Shown piece after piece: positions 15,662 through 26,944 of a stretch of DNA of 64,000 bases. The stretch covers positions 62,001-126,000 of the forward strand of contig NZ_POUL01000006.1 in the NCBI RefSeq assembly GCF_002890895.1. The letters are read 5' to 3'. The DNA is from Stutzerimonas stutzeri (GTDB taxonomy: Bacteria; Pseudomonadota; Gammaproteobacteria; Pseudomonadales; Pseudomonadaceae). The notes beneath the pieces were generated by a model that saw only the letters and a list, made by a program, of their open reading frames with translations, was not told where the DNA came from and searched no databases. The position numbers and the translations under genes were made by a program. The stretch's first letter is position 1. Each line of letters starts with the position of its first letter.

Positions 15662-17560
15662 TCAGATAGCGCCGCGCTTGCGCAGCAGATCGATCACCTG
15701 CTTGGCGCTCTGCTCGACCGTAAGCGACTCCGTATCGATCACCAGATCAGCATTTACCGGCACATCGTAGGGGAAGGATTCGCCTGGGATGTTGTCACCA
15801 CCTGCCGCATACAACCCCTGCGGATCGCGCTGCTGGCAGGTCTGCGGAGAAGCCTGAACATACACGGTGATAGCCCGGTCGCTGCCGATCAGCGCCTTGG
15901 CCTGCTCGCGGCCTTCGGCATCGGGTGCGACGAAAGCGGCCAGTGTTAGCAATCCTGCCTCATTGAACTGACGCGCCACATGCGCGGCGCGGCGCCAGTT
16001 TTCGGTTCGGCCGGCGCGGTCCTGCGGGAGACCTTTGTTCAGGTCGTGGCGCAGGTTCTGGCCATCCAGCACATACACGGCGCGGCCCATATCGAACAGC
16101 TTGCGCTCGACCGCATAGGCCAGGGTGCTCTTGCCGGCACCGGACAAGCCGGTGAACAGCACGGTTGCCGGCTGCTGACCGAAACGGCTTGCACGCTCTT
16201 CGGTGGAGACATGAGCCAGCGCACCGTGGTTCCCGAATGAGCCGTGGGCGACCGGGTCGGCAATGATCATGCCGGCGCCGACAGTACCGTTGGTGAGGCG
16301 GTCGATGATGATAAACGAGCCGGTAGCGGGGTTCCTCGCATACCCGTCCAGCGCGATCGGCGCGTCGAGGCTGACCTTGACCCGCCCGATCTCATTCAGC
16401 TGCAGGCTACTGGCCGGGCCATGCTCCAGCGTGTTCACGTCAACCCGATGAGTGATGCTGGCAATCGAGCCCGGTACATAACTGGTGGCACGTTTAATGT
16501 CGTATTTCTTGCCCGGCAGCATGGGCTCTTCGGCCATCCACACCAGCATGGCGTCGAAGCTGTCCGTGATGCGCGGTTGGTTGTCGGCGTGCACGAGCAT
16601 GTCGCCGCGCGACACATCGATCTCGTCTTCAAGCGTCAGCGTGATGGCTTCGCCCGGGGTCGCCTGCTCCAGCTCGCCGTCAAAGGTGACGATGGATTTG
16701 ACGGTGCTGCGCTTACCGGACGGCAATACCACCACCTCGTCGCCCTTGCGCACGATGCCGCTGGCCAGCGTGCCAGCGAAACCACGGAAGTTGAGGTTGG
16801 GACGATTGACGTACTGAACAGGGAAGCGCAAGTCTTCGAAATTGCGGTCGCCCGCGATCTCGACGCTTTCGAGAATTTCCATCAGCGGCTGCCCTTCATA
16901 CCATGGCGCGCGCTCGGAACGGTTGACCACGTTGTCGCCCTTGAGCGCGGACATCGGCACGAAGTGCAGCGACGACGGCTTGAGCTCGATACGCTCGGCA
17001 AAGGCCAGGTAATCGGCCTTGATGCGCTCGAATACGGATTGGTCGAAGTCCATCAGGTCCATCTTGTTGATGGCCACAACGATATGCTTGATGCCCAGCA
17101 GCGAGGTGATGAAGCTGTGCCGCTTGGTCTGGGTCTGCACGCCGTAGCGGGCGTCGACCAGGATGATCGCCAGGTCGCAGGTGGAGGCGCCGGTCGCCAT
17201 GTTGCGCGTGTACTGCTCATGACCGGGGGTGTCGGCGATGATGAACTTGCGCTTGGCGGTGGAGAAATAACGGTAGGCGACATCGATGGTGATGCCCTGC
17301 TCGCGCTCGGCCTGCAAGCCGTCGACCAGCAACGCCAGGTCGACATCGTCGCCGGTGGTGCCAGACTTCTTCGAGTCACGGGTGATGGCTTCGAGGTGAT
17401 CTTCATAGATCATCTTCGAGTCGTGCAGCAGGCGCCCGATAAGAGTGCTTTTGCCGTCGTCGACGTTGCCGCAAGTCAGGAAGCGCAGCAGCTCTTTGCG
17501 CTCGTGCTGGGCCAAGTACGCGAGGATGTCCTCGCTGATCAAATCAGACTGATGAGACAT
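15662..17560 (-). CDS. cysN: Bifunctional sulfate adenylyltransferase subunit 1 / adenylylsulfate kinase (CysNC)
   Basis: This 632-aa fusion activates sulfate. Residues 1-450 are CysN, the GTPase that drives ATP sulfurylase: G1 is GNVDDGKST at 31-39, with DTPGHEQY and NKMDLMDF following. From about residue 460 comes a CysC (APS kinase) domain with P-loop GLSGAGKST at 471-479, which makes PAPS for reductive assimilation. At the position where E. coli CysC carries its phosphorylated Ser (in FISP), this protein has Ala (FVAP), as recalled for other Pseudomonas CysNC proteins. It follows cysD by 12 bp and is closed by a terminator. Confidence 0.95.
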   Translation of the reverse strand: MSHQSDLISEDILAYLAQHERKELLRFLTCGNVDDGKSTLIGRLLHDSKMIYEDHLEAITRDSKKSGTTGDDVDLALLVDGLQAEREQGITIDVAYRYFSTAKRKFIIADTPGHEQYTRNMATGASTCDLAIILVDARYGVQTQTKRHSFITSLLGIKHIVVAINKMDLMDFDQSVFERIKADYLAFAERIELKPSSLHFVPMSALKGDNVVNRSERAPWYEGQPLMEILESVEIAGDRNFEDLRFPVQYVNRPNLNFRGFAGTLASGIVRKGDEVVVLPSGKRSTVKSIVTFDGELEQATPGEAITLTLEDEIDVSRGDMLVHADNQPRITDSFDAMLVWMAEEPMLPGKKYDIKRATSYVPGSIASITHRVDVNTLEHGPASSLQLNEIGRVKVSLDAPIALDGYARNPATGSFIIIDRLTNGTVGAGMIIADPVAHGSFGNHGALAHVSTEERASRFGQQPATVLFTGLSGAGKSTLAYAVERKLFDMGRAVYVLDGQNLRHDLNKGLPQDRAGRTENWRRAAHVARQFNEAGLLTLAAFVAPDAEGREQAKALIGSDRAITVYVQASPQTCQQRDPQGLYAAGGDNIPGESFPYDVPVNADLVIDTESLTVEQSAKQVIDLLRKRGAI

Positions 17561-17572
17561 AGTGCGGAATCC

Positions 17573-18490
17573 TTAGAAGTAGCCCTGACGTTTCTTTTCT
17601 TCCATCGAACCTGCGCCATCGTGGTCGATGACGCGGCCCTGACGTTCGGAAGTTCGCGTCAGGAGCATTTCCTGGATGATTTCCGGCAGGCTCGATGCAG
17701 TCGACTCCACCGCACCGGTCAGCGGGTAGCAGCCGAGGGTACGGAAGCGAACCATGCGTTTCTCGATGCGTGCCTTTTCCTCATCGGTGAGGTGCTCGAG
17801 GATGCGCTCGTCGTCGATCATGATCAGGGTGCCGTTCTTCTCGATGACTTCGCGTTCTGCAGCGAAGTACAGCGGCACGATTGGGATCTGTTCCAGATAG
17901 ATGTACTGCCAGATATCCAGCTCCGTCCAGTTCGACAGGGGGAAGACGCGGATGGACTCGCCCTTCTTCACGTTGCCGTTGTAGACGTTCCAGAGCTCCG
18001 GACGCTGATTCTTTGGGTCCCAACGGTGCTTGTTGTCACGGAAGGAGTAGACACGCTCCTTGGCACGGGACTTCTCTTCGTCGCGGCGGGCGCCGCCGAA
18101 AGCGGCATCGAAACCATGCTTGTCGAGCGCCTGCTTGAGACCCTCGGTCTTCATGATGTCGGTGTGCTTGGCGCTGCCGTGAGTGAACGGATTGATGTCT
18201 TGCGCCACGCCATCCGGGTTGATGTGCGTGATCAGGTCCAGATCCATTTCATTGACCATCTGCTCGCGGAAGCGGTACATCTCCTGGAATTTCCAGCGGG
18301 TATCGACGTGCATCACCGGGAACGGCAGGCGCCCGGGGAAGAAGGCCTTGCGCGCGAGATGCAGCATCACGGCCGAATCCTTGCCGATGGAATAGAGCAT
18401 CACCGGGTTGTCGAACTCGGCGGCCACCTCACGGATGATTTGGATGCTTTCCGCCTCCAGCTGTTTCAGATGCGTCAGTTTGTCGACCAT
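17573..18490 (-). CDS. cysD: Sulfate adenylyltransferase subunit 2
   Basis: This 305-aa protein is the catalytic subunit of ATP sulfurylase, forming adenosine 5'-phosphosulfate from ATP and sulfate while CysN hydrolyses GTP. The PP-loop is seen as [13 protein letters not shown] near residue 35, followed by the [12 protein letters not shown] segment and the C-terminal [16 protein letters not shown] motif. It is the first gene of cysD-cysNC. A pair of palindromes about 70-100 bp upstream (18559-18592) probably marks the control region; the operon is expected to respond to sulfur limitation. Confidence 0.97.
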   Translation of the reverse strand: MVDKLTHLKQLEAESIQIIREVAAEFDNPVMLYSIGKDSAVMLHLARKAFFPGRLPFPVMHVDTRWKFQEMYRFREQMVNEMDLDLITHINPDGVAQDINPFTHGSAKHTDIMKTEGLKQALDKHGFDAAFGGARRDEEKSRAKERVYSFRDNKHRWDPKNQRPELWNVYNGNVKKGESIRVFPLSNWTELDIWQYIYLEQIPIVPLYFAAEREVIEKNGTLIMIDDERILEHLTDEEKARIEKRMVRFRTLGCYPLTGAVESTASSLPEIIQEMLLTRTSERQGRVIDHDGAGSMEEKKRQGYF

Positions 18491-18558
18491 GGCTACTCAC
18501 GAATTTTGCAGGTGGGACGGCCGGCACGGCCGGAACGAGGGCGCAACTTTAACACGGC

Positions 18559-18592
18559 ATTAGATTCTAATCAGGACGCCACTTAGATCTAA
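18559..18592. promoter_or_regulatory. Paired palindromes upstream of cysD
   Basis: Two related perfect palindromes are present: ATTAGA-T-TCTAAT (18559-18571) and TTAGATCTAA (18583-18592). Their centres are about 22 bp apart, roughly two helical turns. Read on the minus strand, they overlap a plausible -10 (TAGAAT) and a weak -35 (TTAGAT) 17 bp apart. They lie 69-102 bp before the cysD start, so a dimeric regulator could act here. Confidence 0.5.
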
Positions 18593-18667
18593 ATGCTCTA
18601 GCTTTATGCCGGGCAAAACCTGCCTCAGTTGCACTTCAACCAGCGCCACAACCTTCCAGAGCGCCGA

Positions 18668-19426
18668 TCACGCAGGGTTTGGGCAATCGATGAACAGATG
18701 CTCAATGGCAAACCGCTTCGCCAGATATTCACCCAACGCCTGCACGCCGTAACGCTCAGTGGCGTGATGGCCGGCGGCAAAAAAGCTCAGCTCATTTTCG
18801 CGCGCGACGTGCGCCGTCGGCTCTGAAATTTCCCCCGTCAGGTACGCATCGACGCCAGCAGTTACCGCTTGATCGATGTAACCCTGTGCGCCACCGGTGC
18901 ACCAGGCGACCCGCCTGATCAAGCCAGCGCCTTCGACCATCACCGGCTCACGTCCGAGCGCGCTCTGAATCCGCCGCATGAACTCGGCAGGCGCGAGGGG
19001 CATATCAAGGGAACCGACAAGCCCGACCGAACGAGGATTATCCGGCTCCAGCGAACCCTCGACAGTCAACCCAAGCAGGCGAGCCAGCAGCACGTTGTTG
19101 CCCACCTCCGGATGGACGTCGAGCGGCAGATGGTAAGCCAGCAGGCTGATGTCATTGCTGAGCAGCGTTTTCAGACGGCGTTGCTTCATACCCACTACAC
19201 GTGGGTCTTCGTTCTTCCAGAAATAGCCATGGTGCACCAGCACCACATCGGCATGCGCCTCGACCGCGGCATCGAGCAGCGTCTGGCTGGCGGTCACGCC
19301 ACTGACGATGCGCCGCACCTGGGGACGACCCTCTACCTGCAGGCCGTTGGGACAATAGTCGGGAATCTTTGCCGCGTTCAGGAATCGGTCGGTTTCATCG
19401 ACCAGGGTGGTCAGCGCGACGGCCAT
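18668..19426 (-). CDS. Nif3-like dinuclear metal centre protein
   Basis: This 252-aa protein belongs to the NIF3/YbgI family of hexameric proteins with a two-metal site of unsettled function (GTP cyclohydrolase 1 type 2 is an annotation often copied onto them). The metal ligands are recognisable as VLVHHGYFW near residue 62, the Asp in HLPLDVHPEVGNN, and FFAAGHHATERYG near residue 215. It is divergent from algW, a neighbour pair also found in P. aeruginosa. Confidence 0.9.
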   Translation of the reverse strand: MAVALTTLVDETDRFLNAAKIPDYCPNGLQVEGRPQVRRIVSGVTASQTLLDAAVEAHADVVLVHHGYFWKNEDPRVVGMKQRRLKTLLSNDISLLAYHLPLDVHPEVGNNVLLARLLGLTVEGSLEPDNPRSVGLVGSLDMPLAPAEFMRRIQSALGREPVMVEGAGLIRRVAWCTGGAQGYIDQAVTAGVDAYLTGEISEPTAHVARENELSFFAAGHHATERYGVQALGEYLAKRFAIEHLFIDCPNPA

Positions 19427-19554
19427 GCAGTCGTTCTCCTACGGAATCAGTGAATCGAAGTGGGTTCATCGGCGAATAGCAGACGGGACAAACAGCAGAT
19501 ATGTTGCGGATTAAGCAATCCACAGGTCGCGTTGCAGTTTTGCCGCCAGCAAGG

Positions 19555-19582
19555 CTGCATTTCACGGCCAGCTTCGTATAAT
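19555..19582 (+). promoter_or_regulatory. Putative sigma70 promoter for algW
   Basis: A perfect TATAAT (19577-19582) is preceded, at 16 bp, by CTGCAT (19555-19560), which matches the -35 consensus moderately. The predicted start is near 19589, about 50 nt upstream of the algW ATG. Confidence 0.55.
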
Positions 19583-19639
19583 GCCGCCACCTTAAGAGGC
19601 GCTCTCGCCTTCCGCAACCTGTCCGGACTTCCCATCGCG

Positions 19640-20797
19640 ATGATCAATGCCCTGCGTTTTTTTGGCTGGCCGTTGCTGGTAGGCCTGCTAGTGGCCCTGC
19701 TGATCATTCAGCGTTACCCACATCTGGTCGGGCTTGGCGCCGAGCCGGAATACAGCCTGCAGCAAGCACCGCTGATCGGCACTCCCCAGCAAGGCCCCTA
19801 CTCCTACGCCAATGCGGTTAGCAGCGCTGCGCCCGCAGTGGCCAATCTCTACACCACCAAGGTGATCGATAGCGCCAGCCAGCCGCCGATGCTCAAGGAC
19901 GATCCGCTGTTTCGGCGCTTCTACGGGGACAATCTGCCGCGTCAACGCCGCATGGAATCGAGCCTGGGCTCGGCGGTGATCATGAGTCCAGAGGGCTACC
20001 TGCTCACCAACAATCACGTGACGGCAAATGCCGAACAGATCGTCGTGGCCCTGCGCGATGGCCGGGAGACGCTTGCCCGAGTGATCGGCAGCGACCCCGA
20101 AACTGATCTTGCTGTGCTCAAGATCGACCTGGCAAAGCTGCCTGCGATCACCATTGGTCACTCAGACGGCATCCGGATTGGGGACGTGACGCTGGCAATC
20201 GGTAACCCGTTCGGCGTTGGGCAAACCGTAACGATGGGCATCATCAGCGCGACCGGACGCAACCAGCTTGGGCTCAATACCTACGAGGATTTCATCCAGA
20301 CGGACGCGGCGATCAACCGCGGTAACTCGGGTGGTGCTCTGGTGGACACCGCAGGCCAACTGATTGGTATCAACACTGCGATCATTTCCGAGTCCGGCGG
20401 CTCGCAAGGCATAGGCTTTGCCATCCCGGTGAAGCTCGCCATGGACGTGATGAAGTCCATCATCGAGCACGGCCAGGTCATTCGCGGCTGGCTCGGCGTG
20501 GAGGTGCAATCGCTCACACCGGAGCTGGCTGAATCATTTGGTCAGGCCGGCCGGCCCGGGATCGTGGTGGCCGGCGTGTATCGGGATGGGCCTGCTGAAC
20601 GCGCCGGCCTGTTGCCCGGCGACCTTATCCTCAGCATCGATGGGCACCAAGCCAGCGACGGTCGCAGCTCGATGAACCAGGTTGCCCGCGTGCGGCCTGG
20701 AGACAAGATCGATATCGACATTCTGCGCAACGGCAAGCCGCTGACGCTGACGGCCGAAGTGGGCATGCGGCCACTGGTGGAGAAAACTACGCAGTAA
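19640..20797 (+). CDS. algW: Periplasmic serine protease AlgW (DegS-like)
   Basis: This 385-aa protease is the DegS counterpart. It senses misfolded outer membrane proteins through its PDZ domain and makes the first cut in the anti-sigma factor MucA, releasing AlgU (sigma22). It has one N-terminal membrane anchor (residues 9-25), a trypsin-like domain with catalytic His126 (TNNHVT), Asp156 (DPETDLAVL) and Ser230 (GNSGG), and a single C-terminal PDZ domain from about residue 280. The ATG at 19640 is chosen because the longer frame would bury the anchor and adds unrelated sequence across the promoter. Confidence 0.95.
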   Translation: MINALRFFGWPLLVGLLVALLIIQRYPHLVGLGAEPEYSLQQAPLIGTPQQGPYSYANAVSSAAPAVANLYTTKVIDSASQPPMLKDDPLFRRFYGDNLPRQRRMESSLGSAVIMSPEGYLLTNNHVTANAEQIVVALRDGRETLARVIGSDPETDLAVLKIDLAKLPAITIGHSDGIRIGDVTLAIGNPFGVGQTVTMGIISATGRNQLGLNTYEDFIQTDAAINRGNSGGALVDTAGQLIGINTAIISESGGSQGIGFAIPVKLAMDVMKSIIEHGQVIRGWLGVEVQSLTPELAESFGQAGRPGIVVAGVYRDGPAERAGLLPGDLILSIDGHQASDGRSSMNQVARVRPGDKIDIDILRNGKPLTLTAEVGMRPLVEKTTQ

Positions 20798-21061
20798 CCG
20801 CCTGTTCGGCCAAAGCGGTCACTGTCGCTGATCGCACTCGACGCTCATCAAGTAGGTTTCTTCGAGCTGCCACAAAGCGAAACCCTTAGCGCCGCCTCAA
20901 CAAGGTAGAGAGGCCGCCGCAGATGCTCGATACGCTCTTGCAATTACCTTATTGCCCGGTTCTGCACCGAGCACAAGGCTCGGAGACAGCGAGCCGCGCT
21001 GCAATCGCCACCGACCAGAGGCAGGCGCTGCAAGCAACACGAGGCTCGCAGCGCGCACGGG

Positions 21062-22117
21062 TTAGCCGATGCGCTTTAGCGCATCGAGCAATGCCTGATT
21101 TTGCTCCGGCGCCCCGACACTGATCCGCAGAAACTGGTCGATTCGCCCCATCTTGAAATGCCGCACGATGACGCCGTGCTCGCGCAGCCCGGCCGCCAGC
21201 GCAGCAGCATCGTGCTGCGGATGGCGCGCGAAGATGAAGTTCGCAGCCGAGGGCAGTACCTTAAAGCCCAACGCCTGCATCGCTACCGTGACGGCCTCAC
21301 GACTCGCAATCACCTGCTGACAGGTTTGCTCGAAATAGGCGCGATCTTCGAATGCTGCCGCTGCGCCGGCAATGGCAATACGGTCTAACGGATAAGAGTT
21401 GAAACTGTTCTTGATGCGCTCCAGCGCCTCGATCAGATCCGGATGCCCTACCGCCAGACCGACTCGCAGCCCTGCCAGGGAGCGCGATTTGGAAAGCGTC
21501 TGGGTGACCAGCAGGTTCGGGTAGCGGTCCACTAGCGTGATTGCTGACTCACCGCCAAAGTCGATGTAGGCCTCGTCGACCACAACCACCGAATCGGGGT
21601 TTGCCTGCAGCAGCTGCTCAATCGCCTCAAGCGCCAGCAAGCAACCCGTCGGCGCGTTGGGATTGGGGAAAATGATGCCCCCGTTGGGCCGGGCGTAATC
21701 GGCCACCTCGATCTGAAAACGGTCGTCCAGCGCGATGGTCTCGTAGTCGATGCCATACAGGCCGCAATAGACCGGGTAGAAGCTGTAGGTCACATCGGGG
21801 AACAGCAGCGGCTTGCCATGCTGGAACAGCCCGTGGAAAACGTGGGCGAGCACCTCGTCGGAGCCATTGCCGACGAAAACCTGCTCAGGGCGAACGTGGT
21901 AGTAATCAGCAACAGCGCGCTTGAGGCGCTCGCCGTTCGGATCGGGATACAACCGCAGGTTGTCATTCAGCTCGGCCTGCATCGCTGCAAGCGCCTTGGG
22001 CGAAGGGCCGTAGGGGTTCTCATTGGTGTTGAGCTTGACCAGATTGGTCAGCTTTGGCTGCTCACCCGGCACATAGGGAACCAGCGCCTTGACGAAGGGG
22101 CTCCAGAATTTGCTCAT
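21062..22117 (-). CDS. hisC: Histidinol-phosphate aminotransferase
   Basis: This 351-aa PLP enzyme converts imidazole acetol phosphate and glutamate to histidinol phosphate, in histidine biosynthesis. The PLP lysine is in [16 protein letters not shown] near residue 210, with the NPNAPTG motif near 155 and the Asp in VVDEAYIDF that contacts the cofactor. It lies downstream of hisD and hisG on the same strand with gaps of about 130 bp, and is convergent with algW. Pseudomonas also carries other HisC paralogues; this one corresponds to the copy next to hisD. Confidence 0.95.
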   Translation of the reverse strand: MSKFWSPFVKALVPYVPGEQPKLTNLVKLNTNENPYGPSPKALAAMQAELNDNLRLYPDPNGERLKRAVADYYHVRPEQVFVGNGSDEVLAHVFHGLFQHGKPLLFPDVTYSFYPVYCGLYGIDYETIALDDRFQIEVADYARPNGGIIFPNPNAPTGCLLALEAIEQLLQANPDSVVVVDEAYIDFGGESAITLVDRYPNLLVTQTLSKSRSLAGLRVGLAVGHPDLIEALERIKNSFNSYPLDRIAIAGAAAAFEDRAYFEQTCQQVIASREAVTVAMQALGFKVLPSAANFIFARHPQHDAAALAAGLREHGVIVRHFKMGRIDQFLRISVGAPEQNQALLDALKRIG

Positions 22118-22244
22118 CCGCCCTTCTCTCCTCAGAAAATGATCGATTTGCCGCCAGTGGAAGCGAAGAACAGCTCCCTACCGGTGGGGCTGGCAAAACA
22201 GAACAAGCGAAGCCTCGACCGCTCCGCTTGGTTGCGACGCTCAG

Positions 22245-23555
22245 TTAGCCCTTGATTCGGTACTCGGCGCTGCGGGCGTGAGCGGTAAGCGACTCGCCGC
22301 GCGCCAGCACCGAGGCGACCTTGCCCAATTCTGACGCACCTTCAGCCGAACAATTGATGATCGACGAGCGCTTCTGGAAATCGTACACCCCCAAGGGTGA
22401 CGAGAAGCGCGCAGTCCCCGACGTGGGCAGGACGTGATTCGGACCCGCGCAATAGTCGCCCAAAGCCTCGGCCGTGTAGCGGCCCATGAAGATCGCCCCT
22501 GCGTGTCGAATCTGCGGCAGCCACGCATCGGGATCAGCCACCGACAGCTCGAGGTGCTCTGGCGCAATGCGATTAGCGACATCGATCGCTTGCTGCATGT
22601 CGGCAACCTGAATCAATGCCCCACGCCCTTGCAGCGACGCGCGAGCGATCTCGCTACGCTCAAGGCTGGGCAGCAAACGGGAAATACTTTCAGCGACACG
22701 ATCAAGAAAGGCTGCATCCGGGCTGACCAGTATCGACTGCGCATCCTCGTCGTGCTCGGCCTGGGAAAACAGATCCATGGCGATCCAGTCGGGATCGGTC
22801 TGACCGTCGCACACCACCAGAATCTCGGAAGGGCCAGCGATCATATCGATGCCGACTTTGCCGAATACGTGACGCTTGGCCGTCGCGACGTAGATGTTGC
22901 CTGGCCCGACGATCTTGTCGACTGGCGGCACGCTTTCGGTCCCGTAGGCCAGCGCCGCGACGGCTTGAGCGCCACCGATGGTGAATACCCGGTCGACGCC
23001 AGCAATGCACGCCGCTGCCAAGACCAGTTCGTTGATTTCACCGCGAGGCGTAGGGACCACCATCACGACTTCCGGCACCCCGGCAACCTTAGCCGGAATG
23101 GCGTTCATCAAAACTGATGAAGGATACGATGCTTTGCCACCCGGCACGTAAAGCCCCGCGCGATCGAGCGGTGTCACCTTCTGACCGAGCACGGTGCCGT
23201 CAGCTTCGGTGTAGGTCCAGGAGTCCTGTTTTTGCTTTTCATGGTAAATGCGGACACGCTCAGCGGCGGCTTCCAACGCCTGACGCTGAGCCGGGCTGAT
23301 CCGCGTCAGCGCCAGTTCAAGCCGTTCGCGCGGCAGAATCAGGTCAGCCATGGAGGCGACTTCAAGGCCGTCGAAGCGCTGGGTCAGCTCCACCAACGCG
23401 TCATCACCACGCTCGCGTACTGCCCTGATGATGTCCAACACACGCTGATTGACGCCATCATCAGACACGCTTTCCCAGCTCAGCAGATGATCCAGATGTC
23501 GCGCGAAATCGGGATCAGCAGCATTGAGTCGGCGGATGTCGATGGGAGCAGTCAT
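22245..23555 (-). CDS. hisD: Histidinol dehydrogenase
   Basis: This 436-aa enzyme performs the last two oxidations of histidine synthesis, from L-histidinol to L-histidine, with two NAD and a zinc ion. Recognisable parts are the [14 protein letters not shown] segment, the [12 protein letters not shown] motif, [12 protein letters not shown], and the catalytic EHLELSV and [12 protein letters not shown] stretches. The ATG at 23555 is favoured over 23567 because GAGG lies six bases in front of it. It is between hisG and hisC. Confidence 0.96.
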   Translation of the reverse strand: MTAPIDIRRLNAADPDFARHLDHLLSWESVSDDGVNQRVLDIIRAVRERGDDALVELTQRFDGLEVASMADLILPRERLELALTRISPAQRQALEAAAERVRIYHEKQKQDSWTYTEADGTVLGQKVTPLDRAGLYVPGGKASYPSSVLMNAIPAKVAGVPEVVMVVPTPRGEINELVLAAACIAGVDRVFTIGGAQAVAALAYGTESVPPVDKIVGPGNIYVATAKRHVFGKVGIDMIAGPSEILVVCDGQTDPDWIAMDLFSQAEHDEDAQSILVSPDAAFLDRVAESISRLLPSLERSEIARASLQGRGALIQVADMQQAIDVANRIAPEHLELSVADPDAWLPQIRHAGAIFMGRYTAEALGDYCAGPNHVLPTSGTARFSSPLGVYDFQKRSSIINCSAEGASELGKVASVLARGESLTAHARSAEYRIKG

Positions 23556-23686
23556 AACGGGCCTCATGAAGGGATGAGTACAGCGATGGTCAGGCGCCCT
23601 AGACTAACAAGCCGACCGCGCGGGCACCTGAAAATTTAGGCTATGACGCGGATCGGCTGGCCGGCTGTGAACCGTCCGGCCTTTAA

Positions 23687-24316
23687 TCAATCGTGGTGTG
23701 CAATGGCGCTCTGGAGCGCATCGATCAGGGCCTGGATGCGCGCATGCTGCATTTTCATCGAGGCCTTGTTGACCACCAGGCGCGAGCTGATCATTGCGAT
23801 CAGCTCCTGAGGCTCCAATCCATTGGCGCGCAGCGTATTACCGGTGTCGACAACGTCAATGATCTTGTCTGCCAATCCCACCAGCGGCGCGAGTTCCATC
23901 GAGCCGTAAAGCTTGATGATGTCGACCTGCCGCCCTTGCTCGGCGTAATAGCGCTTGGCAACGTTGACGAATTTAGTCGCGACTCGCAGCCGTCCCTTGG
24001 GCTCTGCGGCGCCGACCTTTCCAGCCGTCATCAGCTTGCAGTTGGCGATCCGCAGGTCGAGGGGCTCGTATAGCCCCTGCCCGCCATATTCCATCAGCAC
24101 GTCCTTGCCCGCGACGCCGAGATCCGCTGCGCCGTGCTCGACATAGGTCGGCACATCGGTGGCCCGCACGATCAGCAGACGCACATCGTCCTGCGTCGTC
24201 GGGATGATCAGCTTGCGGCTTTTTTCCGGGTTCTCGGTGGGTACGATACCGGCGGCCGCAAGCAACGGCAGGGTATCGTCGAGGATGCGGCCTTTGGACA
24301 GGGCGATGGTGAGCAT
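23687..24316 (-). CDS. hisG: ATP phosphoribosyltransferase, short form
   Basis: This 209-aa catalytic subunit joins ATP and PRPP in the first committed step of histidine synthesis. It begins [19 protein letters not shown] and contains the PRPP-binding stretch near [14 protein letters not shown]. The short form lacks the C-terminal regulatory domain and needs the HisZ partner, which is not in this window. It lies between murA and hisD in the conserved Pseudomonas order. Confidence 0.96.
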   Translation of the reverse strand: MLTIALSKGRILDDTLPLLAAAGIVPTENPEKSRKLIIPTTQDDVRLLIVRATDVPTYVEHGAADLGVAGKDVLMEYGGQGLYEPLDLRIANCKLMTAGKVGAAEPKGRLRVATKFVNVAKRYYAEQGRQVDIIKLYGSMELAPLVGLADKIIDVVDTGNTLRANGLEPQELIAMISSRLVVNKASMKMQHARIQALIDALQSAIAHHD

Positions 24317-24427
24317 TAACGGTTTATTCCTTGAAGCCTATTGATGGCGACCTTGGCAGCGGCCCGAACAGGCGCAGCAGGTCTCGGCCCTGGCCGCCAG
24401 CAGTGAGCCGGCGGCCTATTCCGGCAG

Positions 24428-25750
<1,323 letters not shown>

Positions 25751-25795
25751 TCAGCAATCGCGCGCGGACGGAGAGATGCCTGTAGTGACCGACAA

Positions 25796-26035
25796 TCAGC
25801 TGCGCGCAAGCCAGTCGGCACGACTGAAGAATTTCATCGTAACGGCGTGGATGCTGCCATCCGCAATCCACGGATTGAGATGTGCATAAATCTGCTGCTG
25901 ACGCTTGACCGGGCTCAGGCCTGCCAATTCGTCGCTGATCACATTCAACTGGAAGTTGCAGCCCTCGCCTTCGACTTCCACCTGAGCGCCTGAAAGTTTT
26001 TCTTCCAGGAAATTCTTAACTTCTACGGCCTGCAT
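25796..26035 (-). CDS. ibaG: BolA family protein IbaG
   Basis: This 79-aa protein is the BolA-type partner of monothiol glutaredoxin, involved in iron-sulfur cluster handling and acid response. It starts MQAVEVKNFLEEKLSG, chosen over an upstream extension because that part is Arg-rich and not family-like. The BolA signature is visible as LSPVKRQQQIYAHLNPWIADGSIHAV split around position 45-70. Placement next to murA is conserved from E. coli to Pseudomonas. Confidence 0.93.
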   Translation of the reverse strand: MQAVEVKNFLEEKLSGAQVEVEGEGCNFQLNVISDELAGLSPVKRQQQIYAHLNPWIADGSIHAVTMKFFSRADWLARS

Positions 26036-26135
26036 GTTCAACCTCGATCGGCGCCGGACGCGCACGGCCGGCCATCATACAAAAAAGCCCGGAGACTGCG
26101 AACCCCGCAGCCACGCTGGCTGACGAAGCCGCATA

Positions 26136-26618
26136 TCAGTCGAGCGTTTCGGCATCGGCGTCACGCCGCTGCGGATGCCGGCTGGCTGGCGTTACAGCGG
26201 GAAAACGGGATGACGCGAAGCGCACCACCAGGATAGCCACCGCCAGTAGCAGGATTGCTCCGGAAATATAGACGACACCCATGTCCGGACGGTGATGGTG
26301 CGAGACATCAGAGATCAGCAGCCGGGTCAATGCTGTGATTGCCACATAGATCAAGAACCGCACCGGCATGTGGTTGGTCTTGAAATAAATACCCACCATC
26401 GCACCGAGTTCGAGATAGATGAACAGCAGCAGAATGTCATCAACGCTGATGCTGCCCTTTTCCACCATCCCCAGAAACGCGACTAGACCAGCCCAGGCGG
26501 TCACAGCTCCAATCGCGAACAGCGACAGGTAGTGGAAGGTCTCGACCAGAAGATTACCCAATGACTCGGCGGCCGAATGCACCTTGGCCCGCGTCGATTC
26601 CGCCCAGCGCAGCAACAT
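26136..26618 (-). CDS. PsiE-like phosphate-starvation-inducible membrane protein
   Basis: This 160-aa protein has four membrane segments (about residues 28-50, 60-80, 86-102 and 112-132) with the PsiE-type stretch ELGAMVGIYFKTNHMPVRF and the following ALTRLLISDVSHHH. PsiE is a phosphate-starvation-induced membrane protein of unknown biochemical role. Its ATG at 26618 overlaps the mlaB stop codon as TGATG, so it is read as the next gene of the mla transcript. I do not recall such a gene at this place in P. aeruginosa. Confidence 0.8.
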   Translation of the reverse strand: MLLRWAESTRAKVHSAAESLGNLLVETFHYLSLFAIGAVTAWAGLVAFLGMVEKGSISVDDILLLFIYLELGAMVGIYFKTNHMPVRFLIYVAITALTRLLISDVSHHHRPDMGVVYISGAILLLAVAILVVRFASSRFPAVTPASRHPQRRDADAETLD

Positions 26619-26944
26619 CAGACAGCTCCCTCTGTTTCGCTCGCAAACGAAAAGACATCAAGCAAACCGGACACCCGGGCGAGCTCCCGCATATCTCCAG
26701 GCAGCCCGGTAACGACGAGCTCATCGCCCTGTTTCTGCGCGTCGCGCGTGAAAGCCAGCAGCAACGACAAGCCGACACTGCTGGATCGCTCAACCGCACT
26801 GCAATCAACCGAGATACGTGTGCCCTTGGCCTGACGAATCAGTGCCTGGCCTTGCCGTCGCAGAGCCGGGCCGGACTGGTAGTCAAGCACGCCGGCCAGG
26901 CGAAGCTCACCGCCAGCGCCTCGCTCAACCCGTCCGTCACTCAT
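26618..26944 (-). CDS. mlaB: STAS-domain lipid transport subunit MlaB
   Basis: This 108-aa protein is the cytoplasmic STAS subunit of the MlaFEDB complex, where it stabilises the MlaF ATPase. The STAS signature is seen as ISVDCSAVERSSSVGLSLLL, with the usual Ser/Thr-rich loop at the tip. The ATG at 26944 overlaps the mlaC stop region by 8 bp. It is the last canonical gene of mlaFEDCB. Confidence 0.9.
   Translation of the reverse strand: MSDGRVERGAGGELRLAGVLDYQSGPALRRQGQALIRQAKGTRISVDCSAVERSSSVGLSLLLAFTRDAQKQGDELVVTGLPGDMRELARVSGLLDVFSFASETEGAV

Noticed and set aside
16244..18586. 780-codon open frame on the plus strand
   Set aside because: It lies entirely opposite cysNC and cysD, whose motifs are intact. 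It has a His/Asp/Gln/Val-rich composition typical of antisense frames in high-GC genes and crosses two genes and their junction.
20798..21061. Possible small gene in the algW-hisC gap
   Set aside because: The short plus-strand frame from 20923 has no ribosome site and no protein-like composition; the 264-bp gap lies between convergent genes.
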